58,869 nt of DNA from Gelidibacter gilvus (lineage in GTDB: Bacteria > Bacteroidota > Bacteroidia > Flavobacteriales > Flavobacteriaceae), in the NCBI RefSeq assembly GCF_004115975.1, contig NZ_SDDZ01000020.1:1-58869 (forward strand), given 5' to 3'. Below, piece after piece: positions 16,702-24,830 of this stretch. The position numbers and the translations under genes were made by a program. Numbering within the stretch: position 1 is the first letter of the stretch; each line of letters opens with the position of its first letter. The notes below the pieces were generated by a model, which saw nothing but the letters and a program-made list of their open reading frames with translations, was not told the origin of the DNA and did not search any database.

Positions 16702-17658
16702 ATGAAAACATACACAAATACAGGAAATAAAGATACACGTTCAGGATTTGGAGCGGGATTGACAGAGTTGGGACAAACCAATGAAAAGGTTGTTGCGCTT
16801 TGTGCCGATTTGATTGGCTCATTAAAAATGGACGATTTTAAAAAGAACCATCCAGAGCGTTTCTTTCAAGTAGGAATTGCCGAAGCCAATATGATTGGAA
16901 TGGCTGCAGGACTTACCATCGGTGGAAAAATTCCTTTTACAGGAACTTTCGCCAACTTTTCAACCGGTCGTGTTTACGATCAAATCAGACAGAGTGTTGC
17001 CTATTCTGATAAAAACGTCAAAATTTGTGCTTCGCACGCTGGTTTGACACTTGGTGAAGATGGTGCCACCCACCAGATTTTAGAAGATATCGGCTTGATG
17101 AAAATGTTGCCGGGAATGACGGTCATCAATACCTGCGACTATAACCAAACAAAAGCGGCCACTATTGCCATTGCTGAGCATCAAGGCCCGGTTTATTTGC
17201 GTTTTGGTCGTCCTTCAGTGCCTAATTTCACTGCAGAAGACCAAAAATTCGAAATTGGAAAAGCGTTACAATTAACAGAAGGAGCTGATGTTACTATCGT
17301 TGCTACCGGACATTTGGTTTGGGAAGCTCTTGAAGCTGCAAAAGTCTTAAACGAAAAAGGTATTTCTGCAGAAGTCATCAACATCCACACCATCAAACCT
17401 TTGGATGATGAAGCCATTATCAAATCGGTTAAAAAAACAGGATGTGTGGTTACGGCGGAAGAACATAATTATCTTGGTGGTTTAGGAGAAAGCGTTGCTC
17501 GTGTTTTATCATTGAACCATCCAACACCTCAAGAGTTTGTGGCTACACAAGATACTTTTGGAGAATCTGGTACGCCAGCACAGTTGATGGACAAATACGG
17601 CTTAAACAGCGCTTCTATCATTAAAGCAGCAGAGAAAGTGGTTAAAAGAAAAAAGTAA
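16702..17658 (+). CDS. Transketolase, C-terminal (pyrimidine-binding) subunit
   Basis: This is the second half of the split transketolase. The 318 residues start at MKTYTNTGNKDTRSGFG; the frame is open further upstream, but only this start fits the family. It covers the pyrimidine-binding domain with the catalytic Glu in FFQVGIAEANMIGMAAGL (about residues 55-75) and the C-terminal transketolase domain (VTIVATGHLVWEALEAAKVL, VVTAEEHNYLGGLG). A terminator follows 67 bases after the stop. With the first subunit it should form the active heterotetramer. Confidence 0.95.
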   Translation: MKTYTNTGNKDTRSGFGAGLTELGQTNEKVVALCADLIGSLKMDDFKKNHPERFFQVGIAEANMIGMAAGLTIGGKIPFTGTFANFSTGRVYDQIRQSVAYSDKNVKICASHAGLTLGEDGATHQILEDIGLMKMLPGMTVINTCDYNQTKAATIAIAEHQGPVYLRFGRPSVPNFTAEDQKFEIGKALQLTEGADVTIVATGHLVWEALEAAKVLNEKGISAEVINIHTIKPLDDEAIIKSVKKTGCVVTAEEHNYLGGLGESVARVLSLNHPTPQEFVATQDTFGESGTPAQLMDKYGLNSASIIKAAEKVVKRKK

Positions 17659-17724
17659 GTGAATTATAATTTAGATGTTCTATATTTTAACTTTTCACAT
17701 TAATAGAATTTCAATATCAGAATT

Positions 17725-17758
17725 GGGCTTTCTTTTTATAAAGAAAGCCTTTTTTTTA
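17725..17758 (+). terminator. Terminator after transketolase
   Basis: GGCTTTCTTT (17726-17735) and AAAGAAAGCC (17740-17749) form a perfect stem with a 4-base loop, followed by nine T. Confidence 0.9.
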
Positions 17759-18190
17759 TAGACCTTCCTTTTTAAACAAGTCACGATCAAGTAATTCCTT
17801 CCCTTTTTAAGGGAAGGTGGCTTTAAGCTCAGCATAGAGCTTAAAGACGGAAGGGTTTTTAAAACTATAAAAGTCTATAAATCAAAAACCAAGGGGCCCG
17901 TCCGACCGGCACGGGCGGGCAAGCCCACGAGGTATGAATAAGGAATTGTCTTTTCGATCGAGTCAAGCCTCTAGGTATTAAAACCCACTGGTGGGAATAA
18001 AGCGAATTAAATCAGAAAACTAGGGATGTAAAATTGAATTTGGTTTCTGTGATTTTTAACCACCTCGACTCCTGCTTCTCTACGGAAGCAGAAGCCACTC
18101 CTCCTTTGAAAGGAGGAGAATTAAAATTTATCTTTTAATTTAAACAGGTTCGAACTAAAGAATTCTTTAATTCTCTTTCATTAGAGCCAT
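17759..18190. other. Repeat-laden intergenic stretch
   Basis: No gene is seen. Several compact inverted or GC-rich elements follow one another: CTTCCCTTTTTAAGGGAAG (17801-17819), GCTTTAAGCTC...GAGCTTAAAG (17819-17854), a GC-rich block near 17890-17925, a copy of the 35-bp dispersed repeat (17968-18002), a GCTTCT...AGAAGC pair near 18073-18094 and CTCCTCCTTTGAAAGGAGGAG (18099-18119). The look is of an intergenic site that collects small palindromic repeats. Confidence 0.6.
17968..18002. repeat. 35-bp dispersed repeat, copy 1
   Basis: It begins CCTCTAGGTATTAAAACCC and ends GGTGGGAATAAAG, and matches 25209-25243 at 30 of 35 bases. It contains CCCAC-TG-GTGGG. Both copies lie in intergenic DNA. 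Confidence 0.75.
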
Positions 18191-18404
18191 CAAAACTTAA
18201 TGCGCTACGCTTTTAAGTTTTACCTGCCTGTTGGCAGACAGGGGCTTGGATCCCGCAGAAATGCGGGGTTAGTTCAGCCAACAAAACTTAATGCGCTACG
18301 CTTTTAAGTTTTGTCTGCCTGTTGGCCGACAGGGGCTTGGATCCCGCAGAAATGCGGGATTAGTTCAGCCAACAAAACTTAATGCGCTACGCTTTTAAGT
18401 TTTG
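18191..18404. repeat. 91-bp tandem repeat with three hairpins per unit
   Basis: Units start at 18191, 18282 and 18373, exactly 91 bases apart; the third holds only the first third of a unit. Each unit carries in order AAACTTAA...TTAAGTTT, an imperfect palindrome around CCTGTTGGC(A/C)GACAGG, and CCCGCAGAAATGCGGG. The two full copies differ at only a few bases, so the duplication is recent or kept alike. The array ends about 90 bases before the beta-barrel gene and is not coding. Confidence 0.9.
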
Positions 18405-18493
18405 GGCTTCACTAAAAAAAGGGCCAGCTCAAAATAATTTGTGTTTGGCAGCGTTTTTGATTATATCGAACATCAAACTTAAAAACGATAATT

Positions 18494-19111
18494 ATGAAAA
18501 TTTTAAAAAACTTTCAAGAACATTTCAAAAGTAAAAGTAGGAAGAACTTCTTTTTGGCAACTTTTGCCTTAGCGGCTTTTACGTTTTCCACCACGGCCCA
18601 GAATGGCGATGGCTTTGGAATTAAAGCAGGTTTAAATTATAATGGCAATGGCAAGTATTTTGAATCTATTGAAGCTAGTGCCAAAAATCCTGACAAAAAT
18701 GTAGGTTTTCATGTAGGTCTCTACGGAAAAATTGGAAATCGATTTTATTTTAAACCGGAAGTGGTTTATTCTCAAACCAAAAGTGACTACGACAAGAGCG
18801 ATTTTAAAATGAAAACAATCGATGCCCCAATGTTGCTTGGGTTAAAGATTATTGGTCCCGTGAGTGTCTTTGCAGGTCCATCTTTTCAATACATCATCGA
18901 CTCCAAGTTTGAGGACATTACCATTAAGGACATTGAGAATGAGTTTAGCGTTGGGCTTAATTTTGGAATTGGGCTTAATTTCAACGGCTTTGGTGTTGAT
19001 TTAAGATATGAGAAAGGCTTGAGTGAGAACATGGCGACTTTTGGCGTTCCTGAAAGCAGGATTGACACAAGACCTGAACAACTGATCTTAGGCATATCGT
19101 TTGCTCTATAA
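18494..19111 (+). CDS. Outer-membrane beta-barrel protein (porin family)
   Basis: It has 205 residues. A signal peptide follows a charged N-terminus (hydrophobic core FLATFALAAFTFSTTA, about residues 20-36). The mature part begins GDGFGIKAGLNYN and is made of alternating strands of the eight-stranded OmpX/OmpA-like type (FHVGLYGKIGNRFYFKPEVVY, GPVSVFAGPSFQYII, VGLNFGIGLNFNGFGVDLRYEKGL) with a terminal strand (QLILGISFAL). This outer-membrane beta-barrel domain family is large in Bacteroidota and has no fixed role. It stands alone, with repeats before and a terminator after. Confidence 0.85.
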   Translation: MKILKNFQEHFKSKSRKNFFLATFALAAFTFSTTAQNGDGFGIKAGLNYNGNGKYFESIEASAKNPDKNVGFHVGLYGKIGNRFYFKPEVVYSQTKSDYDKSDFKMKTIDAPMLLGLKIIGPVSVFAGPSFQYIIDSKFEDITIKDIENEFSVGLNFGIGLNFNGFGVDLRYEKGLSENMATFGVPESRIDTRPEQLILGISFAL

Positions 19112-19115
19112 TAAC

Positions 19116-19150
19116 AAAAAAGGCTATCACATAAAATGATAGCCTTTTTT
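19116..19150. terminator. Terminator after the beta-barrel gene
   Basis: AAAAAAGGCTATCA and TGATAGCCTTTTTT form a perfect stem with a 7-base loop and T or A runs on both sides. It can serve both the plus-strand gene before it and the minus-strand FKBP gene that ends at 19185. Confidence 0.9.
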
Positions 19151-19184
19151 ATATCTCGTCCTGAGTTGCAAGAACACGAATTAT

Positions 19185-20231
19185 TTATTCATCTAGACTG
19201 TAATCTTTTTTAACGTCTTTTTGAAGATGATCCCAAACGCCATCTTCGTCAGAATCTACATACTTCAGAGTTTTAATGTTTAGGATGCCTGCGTTATTGC
19301 TTCTACTTCTTAGAAACTCACCTTCTGCCAAAACCGGCTCTTCTTCGCCAATATTGGTGTCCACTGTATACGTCTGTCTGGTCATTTCATTTTTAGTCAA
19401 TACACGGTCGCCATCATCATCTGGATCCAAAAAGTTAGGGACGCCATCACCGTCGGTATCGACGTCATATAGATTCTTATTGCCATCCAAATCTTCCATA
19501 TAAGAAGGGATGCCATCACCATCATGGTCATTGATTTCTGTTTGGTACAATTCAAATTTAAAATTCAAATTGGCATAAGCAGGAACGCTACCTTTTGGAG
19601 TAGCATAATAACCCAATCCAGAAGGTAAGAACATGACTCCAAGACCATAATTAGTAAAGGTTACAGTACCATCACTATTTTCAACATAACCTTCAGCCGT
19701 TTTAAAATTAGGAATGACCTCTCTCCATCCAGGAATTAGGGTCATAAGATCCATTTCTATTGGTGTCACGCTATTGTCGAAGGTGGTTCCATTGGGAAAA
19801 AATCCGTCATAATTCATTCTCACATTATCAGGAAAATTTGGATTTACACCACCACCTTTATTAAGCTCTAAAACATAGAACTGATATTCTACATCTAAAT
19901 ATTTTGTTGTTTTCGGATTGTCGATGTCTACAGCCACACTCAACATTTGATTATTGTCAGGGTCTGGCATGTCCAAATAATTACCACTGGCATCTTTTGG
20001 CAATTCCTTAATGATTATCTCAGAAATACTGTGATCTCCAGGTTCTGCAAAGGTAGCACGGTTGTAATAATGGGTTTTTAAATAATTCTGTAAAGAATCA
20101 AAATCAGCCACTTGTTGCTCGGTGCGGTCACGTTCTGGAACTAATTCGAAAGAATTGTCATCGTCTTTTTTACAAGAGGACAATAAGGCTAAAAAACATA
20201 AAGTTGAGAAGACGTAGGTTTTTAATTTCAT
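19185..20231 (-). CDS. FKBP-type peptidyl-prolyl isomerase lipoprotein
   Basis: It starts best at MKLKTYVFSTLCFLALLSSC, a lipoprotein signal with Cys-20 as the lipid anchor; an earlier in-frame Met lies at 20249. A 348-residue product has a low-complexity N-terminus, an FKBP domain (about residues 110-230: VRMNYDGFFPNGTTFDNS, PGWREVIPNFKTAEG, LPSGLGYYATPKGSVPAYANL) and a C-terminal run of Asp-rich calcium-binding motifs like thrombospondin type 3 repeats (DHDGDGIPSYMEDLDGN, DTDGDGVPNFLDPDDDGD, DSDEDGVWD). It should assist folding of exported proteins at the cell envelope. GldI, a gliding lipoprotein, is a related FKBP, but the calcium repeats set this one apart. Confidence 0.85.
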   Translation of the reverse strand: MKLKTYVFSTLCFLALLSSCKKDDDNSFELVPERDRTEQQVADFDSLQNYLKTHYYNRATFAEPGDHSISEIIIKELPKDASGNYLDMPDPDNNQMLSVAVDIDNPKTTKYLDVEYQFYVLELNKGGGVNPNFPDNVRMNYDGFFPNGTTFDNSVTPIEMDLMTLIPGWREVIPNFKTAEGYVENSDGTVTFTNYGLGVMFLPSGLGYYATPKGSVPAYANLNFKFELYQTEINDHDGDGIPSYMEDLDGNKNLYDVDTDGDGVPNFLDPDDDGDRVLTKNEMTRQTYTVDTNIGEEEPVLAEGEFLRSRSNNAGILNIKTLKYVDSDEDGVWDHLQKDVKKDYSLDE

Positions 20232-20335
20232 CAATTTAATTTTATTCATTTTCAAAGGCAAATCACAATACACTTAAAATCATTAAATTGAGCAAACAAA
20301 ATGAGCTGTCAAAGAATGTTTCAATATTGCTTATT

Positions 20336-20369
20336 TTTGCCGGCAAGATACAATAATATAATATGTTTG
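20336..20369 (+). promoter_or_regulatory. Promoter of the S4-domain gene
   Basis: TTTG (20336-20339), a 22-base spacer and TATGTTTG (20362-20369) fit the loose Bacteroidota consensus. The start codon follows 36 bases later. Confidence 0.6.
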
Positions 20370-20404
20370 CACAACAACATTAACGTAGTTTTAAATCTTT
20401 TAAT

Positions 20405-20782
20405 ATGCGAATCGATAAATTTCTTTGGTGTGTTCGATACTATAAAACACGCACCATTGCCACAGAAGCGTGCAAAAAAGGGCATATCAAAATTAACGGT
20501 CAGGCAGTCAAACCCAGCCGGGAAGTTTATGCTACGGATAAGGTAGAATTGCGCAAAGACCAGATCAACTACCAACTCATCGTTAACGACATTCCGCCAA
20601 ATCGTGTTGGTGCCAAACTTGTTGATATTTACAGAAAAGACATCACACCAAAAGAAGCTTTTGAAGCTCAAGAACTATTAAAATACTCCAAAGATTATTA
20701 TCGTAAAACAGGATCTGGACGGCCAACCAAAAAAGACCGTCGGGATATTGACGATTATTATGAGACCAATGATGACGATTAA
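20405..20782 (+). CDS. RNA-binding S4 domain protein (Hsp15-like)
   Basis: It has 125 residues: an S4 fold in the first 60 (MRIDKFLWCVRYYKTRTIAT, ACKKGHIKINGQAVKPSREV) and a charged tail rich in Lys, Arg and Asp (GRPTKKDRRDIDDYYETNDDD). The layout is that of Hsp15 (HslR), which in E. coli binds stalled 50S subunits carrying peptidyl-tRNA. It is predicted to be cytoplasmic. The phosphoribosyltransferase gene follows 41 bases later but has its own -7 box. Confidence 0.9.
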   Translation: MRIDKFLWCVRYYKTRTIATEACKKGHIKINGQAVKPSREVYATDKVELRKDQINYQLIVNDIPPNRVGAKLVDIYRKDITPKEAFEAQELLKYSKDYYRKTGSGRPTKKDRRDIDDYYETNDDD

Positions 20783-20797
20783 AAAGAACACTTTATT

Positions 20798-20805
20798 TAT
20801 CTTTG
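20798..20805 (+). promoter_or_regulatory. -7 box before the phosphoribosyltransferase gene
   Basis: TATCTTTG (20798-20805) matches TAnnTTTG; no strong -33 element is seen. Its presence makes the upstream TTG at 20803 an unlikely start and supports the ATG at 20824. Confidence 0.5.
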
Positions 20806-20823
20806 AAAAAACAAGAACCAAAA

Positions 20824-21327
20824 ATGACCACGTCAAAACAAACCATTCTCAACCATCAGGAGATCAATCATAAAATAAGACGCATTGCCTATCAGATTTA
20901 TGAAAGTAATGTGGATGGCACAGAAGTTATTTTAGCAGGAATAGATGCCAATGGCTACATCCTGGCCGAGAAACTGAAATCCAATCTCGATAAAATCTCC
21001 GATTTAAAATCGGTGTTGTGCAGGGTCACCATTGATAAAAAAAATCCCCTGACCCCTATTACCACTTCTGTTGCTGCATCAGATTATAGTAACAAATCCA
21101 TTGTACTTATTGACGACGTTCTTAATTCTGGGAGCACGCTCATTTACGGCGTGAAACATTTTTTGGATGTCCCATTGAAACAATTCAAAACAGCGGTACT
21201 TGTGAATAGAAATCACAAGAAATTCCCAGTGAAAGCAGATTTTAAAGGTATTTCCTTGTCCACATCGTTACATGAGCATGTAGAGGTCGTTTTAACAGGA
21301 AAAGTCTATGAGGCCTTCTTAAAATAA
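20824..21327 (+). CDS. Phosphoribosyltransferase family protein (PyrR-like)
   Basis: It has 167 residues from MTTSKQTILNHQEINHKIRR. The PRPP-binding motif is VLIDDVLNSGSTLIYG (about residues 96-111) and the flanking strands match the type I phosphoribosyltransferase fold. The N-terminus (INHKIRRIAYQIYESN, EVILAGIDANGYILAEKL) resembles PyrR and the uracil/hypoxanthine branch, so it could be a nucleobase salvage enzyme or a regulator; sequence alone does not decide. Its last nine bases overlap the end of the opposing shikimate kinase gene. Confidence 0.85.
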   Translation: MTTSKQTILNHQEINHKIRRIAYQIYESNVDGTEVILAGIDANGYILAEKLKSNLDKISDLKSVLCRVTIDKKNPLTPITTSVAASDYSNKSIVLIDDVLNSGSTLIYGVKHFLDVPLKQFKTAVLVNRNHKKFPVKADFKGISLSTSLHEHVEVVLTGKVYEAFLK

Positions 21328-21837
21328 GCTGGCTACGATTTCTTCCGCGATAACCGCTATACTTTTACCATCCGTAACCACGGTTTGATTGCTCTGGCTA
21401 TAATAGAAAGAACGTTCAAAAAGATGTTTCCCTATAAACTCTGTCAATTCTTCTTCAGTTTTTAGATGTGCAATCAAGGGCCGCTGTGCTTTCTCAGGAG
21501 TTAATCTTTTGACAAGACTAGGAATTGAACTTTTCAAATAAATACTATGCGCGCCCTCAGCATTCAAAATGGCGTCCATATTGCTCCCGTAACATGGTGT
21601 TCCACCTCCAAGCGACAAGATTATATTGCTCAATTGTAAAACTTCCTTTAAATACAGATGTTCTTTTTTCCTGAAATAAATTTCACCTTTCGTTTCGAAA
21701 ATCTGTGGAATGCTCAAATTCTCTTTTTTTTGAATGTAATCATCCAAGTCGATAAATTCGAAATCGACAATTTTTGCAAGTTTCCTTCCAATAGTGGACT
21801 TTCCAGACCCCATATATCCAATTAAAACAATACTCAT
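21319..21837 (-). CDS. aroK: Shikimate kinase
   Basis: This cytoplasmic enzyme phosphorylates shikimate at the 3-hydroxyl in the chorismate pathway. The 172-residue product starts at MSIVLIGYMGSGKSTIGRKL; the open frame runs 23 codons further up but adds only a non-conserved hydrophobic extension. Motifs seen: P-loop GYMGSGKST, the DLDDYIQ Asp pair that binds shikimate, SLGGGTPC (Walker B-like) and the lid Arg in KAQRPLI. It converges on the phosphoribosyltransferase gene with a 9-bp overlap of stop regions. Confidence 0.95.
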   Translation of the reverse strand: MSIVLIGYMGSGKSTIGRKLAKIVDFEFIDLDDYIQKKENLSIPQIFETKGEIYFRKKEHLYLKEVLQLSNIILSLGGGTPCYGSNMDAILNAEGAHSIYLKSSIPSLVKRLTPEKAQRPLIAHLKTEEELTEFIGKHLFERSFYYSQSNQTVVTDGKSIAVIAEEIVASLF

Positions 21838-21914
21838 AAAACAGCTTATAAATTGATTCTTAAAAACATAGCCAACGGCACAACAAAAAAACAAAAAATA
21901 TTTCAAAGAAAGGG

Positions 21915-21944
21915 TTTGAATATTAATAAAACCTTTTATATTTG
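21915..21944 (+). promoter_or_regulatory. Promoter of tRNA-Lys
   Basis: TTTG (21915-21918), 18 bases, then TATATTTG (21937-21944) followed by GCACCC. The tail matches the sequence after the tandem promoters at the left edge of the window, supporting a stable-RNA type promoter. The tRNA begins 18 bases later. Confidence 0.85.
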
Positions 21945-21962
21945 CACCCTCATTGAAGAAAT

Positions 21963-22035
21963 GACTCGATAGCTCAGTTGGTAGAGCATAACACTTTTAA
22001 TGTTAGGGTCCTGGGTTCGAGCCCCAGTCGGGTCA
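21963..22035 (+). tRNA. tRNA-Lys (anticodon TTT)
   Basis: The acceptor stem GACTCGA pairs with TCGGGTC. The D arm (GCTCAGTTGGTAGAGC), the anticodon arm TAACA-CTTTTAA-TGTTA with anticodon TTT, and the T arm CTGGG-TTCGAGC-CCCAG are all present. The discriminator base is A. CCA is not encoded, so it must be added after transcription. Confidence 0.97.
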
Positions 22036-22058
22036 CATGGTGGAAGCACCAATACTAC

Positions 22059-22097
22059 AAAACCTTGCTAATTTATTTTAGCAAGGTTTTTGTTTTT
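22059..22097 (+). terminator. Terminator after tRNA-Lys
   Basis: AAAACCTTGCTAA and TTAGCAAGGTTTT form a stem with a 6-base loop, followed by TGTTTTT, 24 bases after the tRNA. Confidence 0.9.
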
Positions 22098-22281
22098 AGT
22101 ATAAATCAAGCTCGCATCGAAAAGTTGTGGAATTTTAATATGATAAAAGAATTGTCTTCAACAGAAATAGAATCTTAAACTCTAAAACAACAATTACGGC
22201 ATATGTGCGCGACCGACAAGTGGATAAATTAGAAACTTAAATTAATTTTAGCTTATAGCCATATTATAGAAAGAGATTATT

Positions 22282-22725
22282 ATGAATATAACGAATTTAA
22301 ATAAAACAGTTAGTACACTTACAGTGAGATTGATTTTAGGGTTGATCTTTTTAATGCAAGGCTTTGGGAAAATATTTACTTGGGGCATGGATAATGTAAT
22401 CAATGCAGACTTCTTTCATGGAACCTTCAAAGACATATTACCTGAATTTATAATTTATGCAACCGCTTATTATACATCCTATTTTGAGTTGATTGGAGGT
22501 TTTCTCTTAGTATTAGGATTAAGAACCAACTATGCCTTATATGCACTTGCATCTGTTTTAGTTATTGTGACTTTTGGACATGGATTAGCTGAACCCATTT
22601 GGGATTTATCTCATGTAATGTATCGGACAGTCCTATTAGTGACCTTGCTCCTATTACCTAGAGATTGGGATACGTTTTCAGTTGATCATTTGGTTAAGAA
22701 ATATTCTGCCGCCAAAAAAAGCTAA
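22282..22725 (+). CDS. DoxX family membrane protein
   Basis: It has 147 residues with four hydrophobic segments (about 14-32, 55-78, 82-102, 113-130) and the DoxX opening LTVRLILGLIFLMQGFGKIF, with FELIGGFLLVLGLRTNYA in the middle. DoxX-type proteins are small integral membrane proteins tied loosely to quinone/thiol redox chemistry; no catalytic residue can be named. The gene stands alone, between tRNA-Lys and a 715-base gap. Confidence 0.85.
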   Translation: MNITNLNKTVSTLTVRLILGLIFLMQGFGKIFTWGMDNVINADFFHGTFKDILPEFIIYATAYYTSYFELIGGFLLVLGLRTNYALYALASVLVIVTFGHGLAEPIWDLSHVMYRTVLLVTLLLLPRDWDTFSVDHLVKKYSAAKKS

Positions 22726-23441
22726 AGTTATTTACAATCACTCTGCTTTAACCTCAACAATCACACACATGTAATTACCATCTACTTTAATAGGTTGATA
22801 GTAGGTGTCACCAAATTGCACACAATTAACTTCGCGAATCTTAAAATTCAAAATTAGTGCCGAATGAATTACGGAGATTGGTTCTCCAGTTGGCTTCGCT
22901 CGGACCTCGCAGCTCGCGATCGGCTAACAGGGATTTCCTTCTATATTTTTTCCAACCTACCGCATCTTCGTTCTGATTAATGGGCTGCCTAACCATACAC
23001 GAACAACTAAAGTAACATTAGGAACAGGTGCAATACAAACCAATCACTATTCTTTAAACGGATGGTAATGTAACTTATATTTGAAAAAATATTGATTGAT
23101 TATATGACAGCTGAAAAAAGGAAAGATCTCAAACTTGTTATTTCAACTTGGATTAATATATTTAACTGACCATTCGAGAGTTGAAATATGGGAATTAATT
23201 GCAACCATATTAAAAGATAAATTCGACAAGGATGTGGTTTATATTATTTTGTCTTGGAATATTAATGGCGAACATCGCGCAATAGAAGTTAAAACCGCCA
23301 TGAAAAAGTAAAGCAGTTGCCTAATCAAAAATAAACTTGAAATTATCGGTCGCCATAAAAAGAGGAGAAATTTGAGAGGAATTATCTGATGTTTCCAACC
23401 ATGAAAAGTTTAGGCATAACACTCGTATAAAGTAAATAAAA
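22726..23441. other. Gene-poor gap with a decayed reading frame
   Basis: The gap holds no intact gene. A short GC-rich segment near 22889-22930 (TTGGCTTCGCTCGGACCTCG and following bases) forms an imperfect hairpin closed by GTTGGC/GCTAAC. A frame at 23111-23311 is described separately. The rest shows no recognisable signal. Confidence 0.5.
23111..23311 (+). pseudogene. Probable gene remnant (about 66 codons, no start codon)
   Basis: This open stretch encodes protein-like sequence (SRVEIWELIATILKDKFDKD, VVYIILSWNINGEHRAIEV) with no ATG. An ATG at 23104 in a neighbouring frame gives MTAEKRKDLKL and then stops, as if a frameshift had separated start and body. The family is not recognised. It could also be a chance open frame. 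Confidence 0.35.
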
Positions 23442-24284
23442 ATGGAAGCTAATATAGAAAATTTATACAGGCATGTAGAGTTCTTGACCTCTATACAACC
23501 ATATCGAAATTATAAAAACATTGAAAGTCTTCGAAAATCGGCAGATTATATCCAGGAGGAAATGATGAAAAATGGCTTGCTAACCCATAGACAACATTGG
23601 AAGGTTAAAGGAAATATTTACGAAAACATTATCGCTGCTTATCAACCCAAAAAAACAAAACGCTTTATTATTGGAGCTCATTATGATGTATATAAAGAAC
23701 AATCTGGAGCAGATGACAATGCTAGTAGTGTAGCCGGTTTATTGGAAATCACACGAATGCTAAATAAAAATAAATTGGCGTTGGACTACGGAATTGATTT
23801 CGTTTCTTTTTGTTTGGAGGAACCTCCTTTTTTTAAAACAAAAAACATGGGAAGTTATATTCATGCAAATTCCATTGCAAATACCGACAAGGAATACATA
23901 GGAATGATCGCACTTGAAATGATAGGTTACTATCACGAAGAAAAGCAGATTTCCAACGCGATTTCTTTTTATAAAAACCGACTGATAGTTTCTGGGATTA
24001 AAAGGTATGATGAGTTTAACTTAAAAATCTCCGAGCTGTTGAGAGCAGAAGGAAGAATGGACTCCCAACGTTTTTCTCTTGCCGATAATGACCTAAATAA
24101 TGGCCCTTCGGATCATCGCAATTATTGGCCTTATGATATTCCTGCGGTAATGGTTATTGGCACCGCAGGCCATGGAAATCCACATTACCATACATCCAGA
24201 GATACCATTGAAACTTTAGACTTTGAAATTATGACCGATGCGGTAAATAGCATTGCTCAAGCATTATTTAATTTTAAGGAATAA
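23442..24284 (+). CDS. M28 family zinc aminopeptidase-like protein
   Basis: It has 280 residues and no signal peptide, so it should be cytoplasmic. The two-zinc M28 site is seen as His and Asp in FIIGAHYDVY (about residue 75), the bridging Asp in SGADDNASSVAG (about 88), the Glu pair in FCLEEPPFF (about 125), and the last His in GNPHYHTSRDTIETLDF (about 250). The family removes N-terminal amino acids or acts on small peptides. The substrate is unknown. It is preceded by the decayed gap and followed by a short non-coding stretch, so it is probably single. Confidence 0.9.
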   Translation: MEANIENLYRHVEFLTSIQPYRNYKNIESLRKSADYIQEEMMKNGLLTHRQHWKVKGNIYENIIAAYQPKKTKRFIIGAHYDVYKEQSGADDNASSVAGLLEITRMLNKNKLALDYGIDFVSFCLEEPPFFKTKNMGSYIHANSIANTDKEYIGMIALEMIGYYHEEKQISNAISFYKNRLIVSGIKRYDEFNLKISELLRAEGRMDSQRFSLADNDLNNGPSDHRNYWPYDIPAVMVIGTAGHGNPHYHTSRDTIETLDFEIMTDAVNSIAQALFNFKE

Positions 24285-24443
24285 AAACAGGGATCATTAG
24301 ACACAGTCCGAAGGACGACTCTAACACTTATAAAATTGACCAATGGATCGAATAATAGCTTAGAAGTATTATAAAATAAGCACAGTTAAATTAGAATTAC
24401 TTAGTCGCATATCCAATAGGGATACATCACCATAAGCCTCAAC

Positions 24444-24830
24444 TCATATCCGTATGATATCCGTTGGCGTTTCCACCAAAATGGTCTTATTGCCCCGCAA
24501 TGCTATGGGCTGTTTCATGATTTCAGGATGGTTCTGTATCACGGTAATCCAATCTTCAGAAGTAAAACTTTGAGCAGTAAATTTTTTTCTGTATTTATAA
24601 TGTTGCTGATTGACCAATTCTTCGATGTTAAGACCCAAGCGCTTCGCCAATTCAGTAATTTGAGTCCCAGTTAATGGGGTTTTTAAGAGATCAATTTTTT
24701 CTAAAGGGAGACCATGCGTTTTGGCATAGACCAAGGTTTGTTTGCCTCTTTGAGATCTGGAATTATAGAACAGGGTAATCTGCCCATCTGATGTGGAAAT
24801 GACTCCCGGATTACTTTTAGATCCTTGCAT
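24444..24830 (-). CDS. ArsC/Spx-like thioredoxin-fold protein without the redox cysteine
   Basis: It has 128 residues with the ArsC/Spx fold: the first strand and helix TLFYNSRSQRGKQTLVYAKT (about 19-38), then the helical insert LLKTPLTGTQITELAKRLGL, and the end QPIALRGNKTILVETPTDI. Where arsenate reductases and Spx have a catalytic Cys after the first strand, this one has Ser/Gln, and there is no Cys anywhere in the protein, so it cannot be a thiol reductase. A binding or regulatory role is possible. The ATG is followed by an ordinary family N-terminus, so it is not truncated. Confidence 0.8.
   Translation of the reverse strand: MQGSKSNPGVISTSDGQITLFYNSRSQRGKQTLVYAKTHGLPLEKIDLLKTPLTGTQITELAKRLGLNIEELVNQQHYKYRKKFTAQSFTSEDWITVIQNHPEIMKQPIALRGNKTILVETPTDIIRI

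Noticed and set aside
15695-17658. Broken transketolase gene
   Set aside because: Both halves are complete domains with proper starts and stops; split forms are normal in this phylum.
18191-18404. CRISPR array
   Set aside because: Units are direct repeats of the whole 91 bases without unique spacers, and there are no cas genes.
22889-22990. Integron attC-like site (GTTGGC...GCTAAC and a later GCCTAAC)
   Set aside because: The order and core sequences do not match RYYYAAC...GTTRRRY, and no integrase or cassette is present.
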